64,000 nucleotides of DNA from Orychophragmus violaceus (Eukaryota; Streptophyta; Magnoliopsida; Brassicales; Brassicaceae), in NCBI GenBank assembly GCA_030180135.1, contig CM058230.1, forward strand, positions 23,086,067-23,150,066, in the 5' to 3' direction. A program made the translations under genes and the position numbers. Shown piece by piece: positions 45,021 to 55,128 of the stretch (positions within the stretch are counted from its first letter, which is position 1; each line of letters starts with the position of its first letter). The notes beneath the pieces were generated by a model. That model did no database searches. It saw only the letters and a list, made by a program, of their open reading frames with translations, and was not told the DNA's origin.

Positions 45021-46892
45021 AGACTCATATGTTGACCTGCACTAGAAATCAAGAAATGAGATTGAACATAATAGCATTGAATTTTTCTACTGAGAAATCA
45101 GGATTAGAGAGTAAAGGTCCGATTAGAAGATGCTAAACTATATAACAGTAAACCAGATGTGATCATAACAGTAATGTTAAGCACGCAAGTAGAGAGAGGA
45201 TGATGATGAATGCAACTCATCGAGAAGAGAAATGACTCAGTCTTTTGTGACAGCGAGAGCGTTGTCTACGATTCGTTGCATCACTTTTTCTCCCCAACTC
45301 AGAATTTAGAGACTACCCCAAAAAAAAAAATTCTAAGATGCACCAAATTTTCCAGGAAAAAACGATAAGGAGAAAATTAAATTCACTTGATAAAAGACAC
45401 AATAATTCATGAATAGAAATCCCGATGCTTCGAGAGATTTGACCAAATCGCGATCGAGATTTATTCCAGAATCAAAGAAACGAAAACACAGAGACCCAAG
45501 ACGAGATTCTTGCCGTCCAGAGGAAGAGAGAGCGACAGGTGGGTAAGTATTAGGGTTTTACCTAATTTCAAAACCAGATCGGAGAAGGTAGAAAAGGGTC
45601 TCGAGAGATGAGGAGGGAGTCGGATGGTAGAGAGGAGATGGGAGACGTGAGGAGTAGATCGGAGACGTGAAGAAAAGATTGGAGGAGAAGAGGGTCTCGA
45701 GAGACGAGAGGAAAGAACAAAGTGTTAAGAAAAAAAATTGAATTGTGTTTGTGTATAGTAGAAATGATTTAGCAAAAAAAATGTAGTTCCGCCAAAACAA
45801 AAAAATTGGCCAAGTGTTTTGGCTCTAAAATGAATGTCCAGCTATGGAAAACATTTTCGGGTTCCTGCTCAATGAAATTTTTTCTTAGCGCGGATTTAAT
45901 GCTACTATAAAGTTTGGATCCGATTTTAGCACTTTCGGTAGCAGTTCGTGAATTAGTGCTACAACGGCCTGCTACCAATACCCATATTTCTTGTAGTGTC
46001 TGTGTTTTATCTGATGGTGATGTGTATTCGTTTGGTGGAAACCAATTTGGCCAGTTTGGTACTGGTTGTGATCAAGCTGAGGTAAATTCTTTGCACTATA
46101 TTGTCTTTCCTTAGCTCTACTGATGGTAAGTTATTTGTTTGGAAGGCCTGGAAAACTGAAATTATCTTCCTAAACTTATTGTAATCTACAGGAAGATGAA
46201 GCTTTAACCGCTCAAAATGAAGCCTCTTCTGCACAAGATTTGAAGTCACTGTGGCAGAGGCATGCATCCACGTTTAGAGAAGGAGAAGAGAACAATGATG
46301 TTTGGTAAATATATGTCTTCCCAAAGTCTTCTTTTGTACCCATACAAGAGTTCTATTATTATAAATTAATGAGACCTTTTTTGCATTAAATTGTGTTATT
46401 TAGCACTTGTAATGTAATATCACAATTTTGTATTTTTTGATAATTTATAAAATATATTTTTAATCAAATATATAATTTAAAATTATAATTAACTAATAAC
46501 GTGTAAAAATAAAATTCAAAATAATTGAATAATAGTACTTAAAAATTATAGCACGGATATGAAGTTATAATAAACTATACTACAACACATAATGTGCTAC
46601 AGAACGCTTAGTAATAGCAAAATAAAAATATTGCTATCATTGATAAACGATATAATAGCACAGACGAAAACGCTATCACATATGGCCGACCTATTATAGC
46701 TGGGGCAGACATAGCCATTTCAAAAACGCTATCAATCACATACGATAGCATTTTTCGTGAGCTAAGAATAGACATTTTTCTTGTAGTGCTTGTTTTGTTG
46801 CTGCAGGATTTCACAGACGCATCCAGTGTCGACCGACATCCTCTTTAGTGTCGCTCGATATCGACCTCGAAATAGGGTTTTGAGATCAGTGT

Positions 46893-49730
46893 ATGCCAAG
46901 TCGACATACCCGAAGCAACCAGAGCGAAGAACTTCTTAACCTCAGACTTGAGGAGCTTGTTAGACTAGAGAGAACGAACAAAAAGAGTCAAAGAACAAGA
47001 ATGATGAACAATCGTTTGATTTTGAGACCAGATGCTGAGGGTGTTCTGAGAGACCAACAGAACAACACCTATAATGATCAGGGGCAAAGGATTGATGCTG
47101 AAGGATGAGTGATCTCTGAACCTGAACCTGAACAGCCTCAAGGTCAGAGGCAGATGGTTGTTGCTGAGAGGACTCTTGCTGACTACAACCGTCCCGATGA
47201 GTTTTATGCTAACCGGTCAGTAATTGTTCCTCCTTCTTTTGAGAGGAATGACTTTGAGATCAAGACTGTCTATTACGCTATGCTGAGACAGCACCCCTTC
47301 CATGGTCTCCCACATGAGCAACCCATGTACTACATTGAGGATTTTGAAGCCTTCATCACTGGAATGCAGTACAATGGGGTGGACTATGACTTCTTGTATC
47401 TGAAACTTTTCCCATATTCTCTCGCTGGAGAGGCTGCTGCTTGGATGAAACAACTTCCACCTGGGAAGTTAACTACTTGGGATGCTGTGAAGAGAGAGTT
47501 CCTACGACACTTCTATGATGATGCTCGCTCAGATCAGCTCAGACAGGATCTTCTGACATTCACTCAAGGTCCTACAGAGCCTCTTAAGACTGCTTGGATG
47601 AGGTTCAAGATGTACCAACGTGACTGTCCTCATCATGGATTCTCTGAAGTGACGCTGCTGGGCATATTCTTCAGAGGAATTGATCTCTATTACCAGTATG
47701 CATTGGATGCTGCCAGCAATGGCAATTTCAACACAAAGACTCCTGAACAGGCTAGAGTGCTGATTGATAACTTGGTGAGCAGCAATAGCATCAAGACAGC
47801 TGATAGAAGAAGGAAAGAGTCTAGTGGAAAAGTTGGAGATTCCCAAATTTGTGAGATGAAGAATAAGTTGGACACTGTTCACAGCTTATTGACTGGAAAG
47901 AAAGCTGTTCACTTTGCTCAGGAAATTGAAGTGTTTGAGGCTGAAGAAGACTGCCAAGAAGAAGATGTGAATTACATTGGTGGGTCTGGATTCCAAGGAA
48001 ACATGTTTGGTAATCAGCAAGGCAACAAGTACTATGCTGGTAGTGGTCAGAAGAGTGCTTTCACAAGCAACCAAAACTCTTCGGGATATGGACAGACCGC
48101 TGGTTATCAGAAACCTTTTCAGCAAGGTAATTCCTATCAGAGGACTTATGGATCATTTTCCTATCAGACACCTCCTGCTACTAATGCTCATGAGAGAAAG
48201 CTGGAAGCTATGATGGAGCGGTTGTTGGAGGGTCAAACTAAGACCACTGTGGATTTCAACAAGAAGTTGGATGCTGTGTATGGAGATCTGAATGGGAAGT
48301 TTGAGTCTTTGAGTACTCACATGAAGCAGCTGGACAGACAAATGCACCAGATTTCAAGCTCAGTCAAGGGGAAGAATGTCATGGACACCCACATCAAGGC
48401 TTGGTCAGTTCAGATTGATGATGGATCAAATCAAGGAGAGAAATTTGAGATTAAGACTGCTGAACTTGTTGAAGATGGTGAAAAACCCGAGATAAAAATC
48501 TCAATGTCGACCGACACTACCTTTGACGTCGGTCGACATACACTTTCAAACGGGATTTCGAGTTCTAATGACGAATGGAAATCGAGCATGGCCGATTATG
48601 GGGTCGATTTCAGTGATGAATTGGCTAATGTCGACCGACACCAATCCAACGTCGGTCGACATCAAGAGGGTGAGGAGACGGATTTGCCAACATCTTGTGT
48701 TATAGCTAAAGAGGAAGCTCATAAGCCTCTTGAACCTTTCCCTAAGGTGTTTGAGAAGTCTAAACAAGAACTCGATGAAGCCATACACCTGGAGGTGATG
48801 GATGAGAAGTCGGAAGAGGATCCACAAACTGACACTTCACCCTATCATCCTTGTGTGCAGGGATACTTGGAAAAGATGCTACCTATGGACGAGGTGTTGA
48901 AAGAATGGGTAGTGGTGATTCCTAAACAAGTCAATGAGGTGTTGCTCAATCAGGTCCCCAAGAAGCTACCATATCTTGGTATATTTGTGCTGAGTTGTTC
49001 CATCTTTGAGAATGGCTTCAAGCGTTCTTTGTGTGATTTAGGATATGCTGGAAATATCATGCCATACTCTGTGGCAGAGAGACTGGGGATGACAGAGTTT
49101 TCACACACTAAGATCTCTCTAGTCCTAGCTGATCAGTCAAGAAGGATTTCAGAAGGAGTTCTTGGGGATGTCCTAATCAGAGTTGGAAACTATTTAGTTC
49201 CAATGGACTTTGTGGTCCTGAAGTACGATAGCGAGCCGGATGATTCTCTGATACTGGGAAGACCCTTCTTAGCCACAGCTGAAGCAAAGATTGATGTGAG
49301 GCACGGTCTGATCGATCTCCACCTGGGAGATGAGCCTCTACACTTTGAGATGGATATGCTATCAAGGCCAAATATTGATAGTCAACCCTTCAGCATTGAG
49401 GATGAACAAGAAGCTCAAACTAGGGAGGTTCTAGTTTCTGACCCTGGAGAAAAGAAGATAGTGGTTTCTCAAGATTCCACTCTAGCATCTTCAGAGCTTG
49501 CAACTGCTCATAAGCAGAAAGCTACACACATCAGAGTTCCACCCAAGCAAAGGTACACATCTCCTAAACCCAACCCTACTAACTTCACTACTATGACTGC
49601 AAGGAAACACTCTAGTCCTAATCTCTCACTCCTTGGACGAGCTCACGCTGACGATGCTTACTCTCTACCTTGGATGATGAAACTTTCGCAGAGGCACTCG
49701 CAGTCTCTGTCGAAACCACCGGGAGTCTAA
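46893..49730 (+). CDS. Gag-protease ORF of Athila D with an in-frame TGA
   Basis: The frame opens at MPSRHTRSN (46893) and meets a TGA at 47106-47108. It then continues in the same frame for 873 codons to 49730. Element A reads through at the equivalent point (IDGEGN), so the TGA is probably a mutation. After it come a retrotransposon Gag domain (about 70-220 of the long part; AAAWMKQLPPG..TWDAVKREFL), a Gln/Asn/Tyr-rich linker and a coiled coil. An aspartic-protease-like domain follows (DLGYAGNIMP with the single D-x-G; LILGRPFLA). The protein ends with the lineage-typical PWM..SQRHSQSLSKPP. No reverse transcriptase follows. Two motif pairs are translated as TDTTFDVGRH and NVDRHQSNVGRH. Confidence 0.85.
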
Positions 49731-49771
49731 TCTCCCATCCAAGTCAAGCTAATGACTTAAAACAAGCGCTG

Positions 49772-49789
49772 AGTGGGAGGCAACCCACT
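49772..49789 (+). other. Conserved hairpin after gag ORF (Athila D), next to a splice donor
   Basis: AGTGGGAGGCAACCCACT, followed two bases later by GTAAGT (49791-49796), a consensus 5' splice site. Paired with the TTGCAG acceptor at 50442-50447, it would remove 657 nt and bring ORF1 close to the hairpin. Confidence 0.65.
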
Positions 49790-50447
49790 GGTAAGTTGTA
49801 AATATTAGAATTTTCGGTTTTGCATTTTGGTTTCTTTTGTTTTTGGAGTTTTGTGTCAAGTTATGCAGAATCTGTAGCACTTTTTAGTCAGTGTCGGTCG
49901 ATTTCCATTTGGATGTCGGTCGACATTGGACTCGAGAAGTTTCGAGCACGAACGATAATCGACCGAGTTCGATTTCCAAAGTCGATTTGGGTGAAAAAGG
50001 TAAGTGTCGACCGACATCCAGCTTGATGTCGGCCGACATCGAAGAAATCGAGGTAAGAATTTCTAAAAATTTGACAGTCTTCTTCTTCTTCTTCATTTCA
50101 CTTTCACGCCGAGAATTTTCCAAAATCGCCACAAATCTCATTTCTTCACCGTTTTCGACGATTCAAAGCTCTATTCCACTTGTTTTCCGTGCTTTATCCA
50201 TTTCTAGTATCTATTTCATCGATCTGCGAAGGTATGGCTCTGAATCTCCATTTTTCAAGTTGTGTTCATAGGTAGAAAGCTTCTATTTTTGATTGATTTA
50301 TTGATATCTAGGATGAGTTTGTGATGGAATATGATTGCTATGAGTACTGTGGATGATTGTCTATGCTCGATTTAATGAGATTATTACTTTGAAACTTTGA
50401 TGTTCTTGCGGCTCATTCTTTTCGACTGCTCGCTTGATGTCTTGCAG

Positions 50448-51855
50448 ATGGAACCTTGTCTAAACCCCGAAAAACGACCCAGGAGATGCACTGAAGCGAC
50501 AGGACCGAACGCGCAGCTCCGATCGCCTTGGACAAGGATGGAGAAAACTGAGTTCACGCTCACACGCTTGGCAAACAATCCTGCTAAAGAGTCTAAGACC
50601 GCTGCTTGTATCTACAGGCCAATCTCGGAGCAGTGGGATGACTATGACTCCCTGTTTTACAACGCTTGGTGTGGCGTTGATCTCCTGCCCACACGGATCG
50701 CTTGTCCAACCACGATGAACAAGCTGAAGACAGATCAGACATCCTGCACATCCTGAGGGTAATAGGCATGGGTACCATATGTACCAAGTATTATGATATG
50801 CATCCGGAGTTAGTCAGACAGTTCATGGCGATAGTCCAAGTGTACTACACTAATGATGTGGTGAAAAAGGCTTCTGAAGGGACGTTGATGTTCGTGGCTA
50901 TTGGGGTGAGGTATATGATTTCTATCCCTGAGTTGTGTGACATCTACTAATTTAACCAGAACTGGGAGCGCGTAAACCTGCCCGATCAGTAGACCGATGT
51001 ACAAGTAATTTGGGAGCATTTTGGTAATGAAATTTATGACTCTCAGATCACTAGACAGTCTGCAGTGCGCCTTGAGATGTCTTGTCCGTCTATTCGCTAA
51101 CACGATCCTGTGCAAGATGGAGCCAGGAATGATGAGGATAGCTGAGCTCCTGCTACTTTATTTCGGGATTGGGGACGTTATTGATTAGAGTGTGTATCAG
51201 GATACCCGTTTAGTGGTTGATGTGAACATGGGAGCTGTTTTTTTCCATCATCTGGAGGATCTCAAGACAAGAGCATTCAGTGGGAAGGCGACAAAGACTG
51301 AGTCTGTTGGGAGTCTGCTCACTCCTATTTTTGACCACTTTCAGATTGACATGAGTCAGATGTTTATATGCACCACAAATTCCAAGATGGACCTCTCCCA
51401 CTTGAAGAGCATGCACTGGATCAAGGGAGATATCAGTGGGAGATGATTCTTGTGGCGTTTCACGGATACATCTGGCGTCGATCGTTTGATTTCCCTCCCA
51501 ACGCCTGAGCTCACAGGGATCACTGATGATCCTCTCTCACTCTCCTTCCAGCCCAATGAAGACCTCTGTCAAGCCGCCCGCGACGTTCTACTATGCTTCG
51601 AGGCGCATATTCTGGAGCTGCTTCTTCTGCTGCTGAGCTTGAGGCTGTCCTTGCTGATACAGACGAGACCTATGGGTTTCCCGAGCCACCAGAGGACATG
51701 CCACCATCACATTTCCATAAGTGGGCAGCATCTATGCTCAAGGGCATCTGGAAGAAGGTCCACAAGATGTCCTGCCAGCGATCTCAGCGTGTGCACCATC
51801 CACAGCCTCAACGTCGTGCACCAGCTCAGGCACCTGTCCATCTGAGCTCATAGGA
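50448..51855 (+). pseudogene. Athila ORF1-family relic of element D
   Basis: The ATG at 50448 follows directly after a TTGCAG acceptor, as in element A. Similarity to the ATHILA ORF1 family runs through DYDSLFYNAWCG, a frameshift near 50735, PELVRQFM, a stop at 50948, further stops near 50990-51190, then GAVFFHHLEDLK and VGSLLTPIFDHF. It fades after about 51500 into Pro/Gln-rich frames. At least one frameshift and several stops exclude function. ORF1's role in Athila elements is unknown. Confidence 0.8.
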
Positions 51856-53241
51856 GGAGGAGACAAAGGTGGCGGCTGACTCTGATGAGATGGACGATGG
51901 AGACTCTCCGGTCTTCTAGACAGTTTCTGATTCTGCGTTTGTTTTTCTTTTTCCTTTTCTTGAGTCAATTTTTATGTTCCTTTTGAGTCAGTTTTTCAGT
52001 AGTGTTTGCTTGGAACTATGACTATTTGAGTTTATGCATCTTTATTGTTGTTTCTGATGATATTTTGAGTGATCTAACGCAGCTAACATGTGATAAAATT
52101 GAGTGCTAACTCATGATCTTAACCACGGACAGATTGATCATCATGCGTATACTCACACAAGCTCGATGTCGGTCGACACTAAGCTTAGTATCGGTCGACA
52201 TCGACCGTGATCAGGTTCGGATTTTCAGCTCAAAAATTCTTTGGTTCCAATTTGATTTTACCAATCTCATACTACAATTGCACTGGGGACAGTGCAATTT
52301 AAGTGTGGGGGAAGATAGCTATTGATATGGTGTTTTGTTTTCTTAGAGTCAGTCCCATGTTTTCACCTGTTTTCAAACTTGTTTTATTGAGTCAAAATTT
52401 GTATGAAACTATGATTTTTCGAGGAAATTTTTCGCTGGAACCGGAACTAAGTGACCATTGGACAGACCTGCAAAAGCTCTATGACCATTAGAAAACCCCA
52501 AACGGATCAACTTACCAAGGATACCCATATCTAACCAGTTATTCAGAGGATCCATCACTAGTCTCACACTTAACCTTGACTTTAATTTCTCACTTAGGAG
52601 CTTGGTCATCTTTGGGTCGGATTCATTTGATGTGTTTGACACAGCCTATGATCCTGTCTAAAGTATGATTTCTTATTTTTCCCTCCCTTGAAAGTAAAAA
52701 AAAAGAGATAAAAACCGAGGATAAGCTAGTAGCTTCGAAGTGGTCACGGGAGTGGTAGAGACCCCTATTACCTCATGTGTATCCATGGAAAAATCTAGAG
52801 TTAAATCCCAATAAAAAGGGAAGAGCACTGATAGAAAAAATAAAATGATACCCAGTGGAGAAAAATCAGGTGCTAAGGGAGAAAGAGAAAAGAAAGAAAC
52901 CGGAAACCGGCAGTTTGGTGGTCAGATACTGAATAGGTTGAGTCCATGTGTCCTTTGATTTGATACTCCATCTGTGAGACCACACTTAATTATATACAGA
53001 TGCTAGTATGGTGAACTTGAATGTCCTAATCTGATTGTGGAGTTTACTTGGGACAGTTGCTAAGTGTGGGGGAAGTACATTGTGGTTTTGAGCTATGCAG
53101 GAAAATTTTCAGTGGTTTACTAAGTGAATGTGAATGCGAAAGTTCTTAAGACGAAATGAGTTTCTGTGTTTTCAAACCTCTTTTCTTATGCTTTAGTTCT
53201 CTACTTGCTTGAGGGCAAGCAAGAGCTAAGTGTAGGGGAGT
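51856..53241 (+). promoter_or_regulatory. 3' untranslated region of Athila D with three PPT-like tracts
   Basis: AAGTGTGGGGGA occurs at 52301-52312 and 53062-53073 and, as AAGTGTAGGGGA, at 53228-53239 next to the 3' LTR. The last is the functional-position PPT. The first is preceded by a hairpin with arms ATTGCACT/AGTGCAAT. Element F has the same three-tract arrangement. No gene seen. Confidence 0.7.
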
Positions 53242-54420
53242 TGATATATCATGGTTTTTCTAGGTTTTCAACCATGATATAGTTGTATATATTGAGTCTT
53301 TAACCTAGTTTTTAGAGTCTATTTAGTCTTCTACAAGTAGGCTTGCGTTTGGAGCAAAAGATGGAATTACAGGACGTTTCTGGTGATTTATGCAACGAGC
53401 TGAAGTTGGTGTCTCGACCACGATTGAGTGTCGACCGACATTGACTTTGATGTTGATCGACATTGAGCGCGACAGAACAAATACCCGAGAGTTGAAGACA
53501 AGTTTTGAATATTTGCAGAAATGCCCAGAAGTTTTCCCTAATTCTAAACTGACCCCAAAACGTGTTTAGAGCGTTTAATTAGGTTTTCAGACTCAGACGA
53601 CTTTTATCTTCTTCTTAATTTGTTCTTTCTTGGGAGATTGAGAGATTTTGAGTTGGGGCTGATTCTTGCTACTTGTAACCCTTGAGAGAATAATTTTGAA
53701 CCCCTTTAATTTTATCTATTCAGTTTCTGATTTTCTATTCATGATGTATTGTTTGATTGATAATATGTCTGAGTAGTAACCTAGTTACATTTAGTAATTC
53801 TCACAAAAGTTTTATGCTTGTTTGATAATTGATTGATTAGGATTCACCATTTGTTTGTTCATCACCTAAGTTGTGCTTAATACTGAATTCTGGACTGATC
53901 ACCTAGGATTTAGATCTGAGATAATTAACAATAGCACGAGAGTGTGAGTTATAATCTGAAATAACTTAGTGTGAGCAATTTGACTAGATACAAAAAGATT
54001 TGGTTTAGGAGAATTGTGAACCGATAGAACCTGTTCTTAATGCTTGTTTAGAACTCTAGGATCACAAAGAGATTTGGATCGCTAGGTTGCTAGATATAGA
54101 AATAATCTCAGTGAGAGTTGGATTATTTAGCATTGTGTTTCTAGTTCTTGAACCTGTGTTTAATCTGAATCCGGTTAGTTAAATTTCTTATATTGCATAA
54201 TTCCCGAGAACTTTCTAAGTCTGACGCATTTCTCGTATCGAAAACACCTTCTTGTTTAATTGCTTTTGTTTACTGCTTTCTTTGATTTTGATTTAGCTTA
54301 ACTTGACAACATACAATCTATCGTGTGACCGTGAGTCCTTGTGGATTCGAAACCCTGAAATACTACAATATCATAACTGTGCACTTGCAGTAGAATAGGG
54401 ATTAAACTTTGAGCCTATCA
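53242..54420 (+). repeat. 3' LTR of Athila D
   Basis: 1179 bp with the same boundaries as the 5' LTR. By eye it differs by scattered substitutions and small indels, for example in the second arm of its motif pair (53450-53463). Confidence 0.95.
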
Positions 54421-54708
54421 CGGTGCACTTCTCCTGGTCGAAGCACGGGTACGTAGAAAACTGGTGGGGCTAGGGGCGTACTTGGACCCAAAATCAGAGC
54501 TCGAATCGGTGGACATCCTGCATAAAAAGATAATAAGTGAGGTCACAGCAGGAGATAATCAGTGATATATTGGTGTTTGAAAAGTCTTTCGAAAAGTAAC
54601 CGTTTTAATAAAATTTTGGCAAACATTTTGAAAAGATTTGAAAACTTGGGTTTTGGGGTAAACAACGAAAGCTGATCTCCCAGGACGGGACCGGGAGATC
54701 TTAACATG

Positions 54709-54720
54709 GCTCTGATACCA
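54709..54720 (-). promoter_or_regulatory. Primer-binding site, tRNA-iMet type (gypsy C)
   Basis: TGGTATCAGAGC on the minus strand, three bases inside the 5' LTR that begins at 54724. Confidence 0.88.
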
Positions 54721-54723
54721 AAT

Positions 54724-55128
54724 TGTAACACGCATCTCCCGGCGAACCAGAGACGCGGTATTAGGACGCCCGTTGAACCGGATTCGGTCCAACCGGGATG
54801 CCAACTCAACTTGTCCCAGGACCCGGTGCTTCCATCATATTCAAATCCACCAATAACGTCACATGACTGTATCGATCCCGCATCTGGACTTGCAATAAAA
54901 CGAGGACAGGGAAAGGGAAGAGGACTGAGTAATTGTTTCAAACACAATTACCCAGTGAGGGCGGATTTCAGGAACCCGCGATCCCGACTTACACTACACA
55001 ACTACGAAGCACAAGTCCTAAGCTAATAACACCTTGCAATCAGGCCCGAATGCTTCACCATGCATTTTTAACGTCCACTCGTGCTTTCACACTCATGGAC
55101 TCCTCCCTTCAGCCTGTAGGCCCACACA
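54724..55128 (-). repeat. 5' LTR of gypsy C, truncated by CACTA E2
   Basis: Matches 25309-25613 plus 33417-33511 of the 3' LTR. The continuation is cut by E2 at 55129; the uninterrupted version ('ggcccacaatcc') is at 33504-33515. The remainder of this LTR is not in the window. Confidence 0.85.

Larger units (their letters stand above)
44285..45290 (-). pseudogene. Class 3 lipase-like gene pieces captured in P2
   Basis: Minus-strand pieces that read, in order, RIVDNALAVTK (about 45285-45250), TYESLNNIARCINGVSALLL (in the 83-bp repeat) and a Ser/Asp-rich piece with FNHFIHELSVDSDTSSLEYS (about 44470-44290). As I recall them, these resemble the N-terminal region of plant mono-/diacylglycerol lipase-like (Lipase3_N) proteins. 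The assignment is tentative. The carrier fragment is embedded inside. Confidence 0.45.
41494..45998. mobile_element. CACTA-ended element P2 carrying host gene fragments
   Basis: 4505 bp, TIR of at least 15 bp (CACTACAAGAAATAT), TSD TCT (41491-41493, 45999-46001). No transposase. It carries minus-oriented pieces resembling isochorismate synthase, a class 3 lipase-like protein and a mitoferrin-type carrier, plus a 417-bp-spaced duplication. It is nested inside the captured RCC1 exon of P1. Confidence 0.92.
41391..46081 (+). pseudogene. RCC1-repeat exon captured in P1 and split by P2
   Basis: An exon starts after a GTGTAG acceptor at 41388-41390 and runs to 41493, where P2 is inserted. It resumes at 46002 in the same frame and ends at a GTAAAT donor (46082). 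The joined frame shows an RCC1-type blade (GLSHKVCVLSDGDVYSFGG, then FGQFGTG). A further exon-like piece is at about 46192-46307. Without P2 the exon is open, so capture preceded the P2 insertion. Parent gene family: RCC1-repeat proteins; the specific parent is not identified. Confidence 0.8.
39269..46788. mobile_element. CACTA-ended element P1 carrying host gene fragments
   Basis: 7520 bp including nested P2 (about 3.0 kb without it). Ends are CACTACAAAAATAAT and the inverse of CACTACAAGAAAAATG, with the 3-bp TSD CTT (39266-39268, 46789-46791). AT-rich subterminal zones repeat 'ATAGCA'-type words in both orientations. It encodes no transposase but carries intron-containing pieces of at least three unrelated genes in plus orientation: kinase, Sec1/Munc18 and RCC1. 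It sits 114 bp inside the LTR of Athila D. Confidence 0.9.
38165..53463. repeat. Eight paired TCGACCGA-type motifs in Athila D
   Basis: Pairs lie at 38165-38177/38186-38199, 46827-46839/46849-46861, 48504-48517/48526-48539, 48628-48641/48649-48662, 49892-49902/49913-49926, 50005-50017/50026-50039, 52166-52179/52188-52201 and 53429-53441/53450-53463. The typical arms are TGTCGACCGACAT and ATGTCGGTCGACAT, inverted relative to each other with 7-10 nt between, so many can form stems of ~13 pairs. Two pairs are inside the gag ORF, two in the LTRs, the rest in untranslated regions. Confidence 0.9.
37978..54420 (+). mobile_element. Athila-type LTR retrotransposon D with complete ends
   Basis: 16,443 bp including a nested 7.5-kb CACTA; about 8.9 kb without it. 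Two ~1.18-kb LTRs are flanked by the perfect 5-bp TSD CGGTG (37973-37977, 54421-54425). It has a tRNA-Asp primer site, a gag-protease ORF, an ORF1 relic and PPTs. Reverse transcriptase, RNase H and integrase are absent between protease and ORF1, so it is non-autonomous. LTRs differ by several substitutions, so it is older than copia B. It is inserted in the leader of gypsy C. Confidence 0.95.
34764..55128 (-). mobile_element. Internal region and 5' LTR part of gypsy element C, with nested insertions
   Basis: The minus-oriented element continues from its 3' LTR (25309-34763). It holds a PPT at 34764-34776 (minus GGGGGGAGAAAT), gag-type sequence split by a solo LTR, and a leader at 54426-54708. 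A tRNA-iMet primer site lies at 54709-54720 and the 5' LTR from 54724, which is broken at 55129 by CACTA E2. No protease, reverse transcriptase or integrase is visible in the parts that belong to C, so it is a non-autonomous derivative. The minus-strand TATA box in its LTR supports the orientation. Confidence 0.75.
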
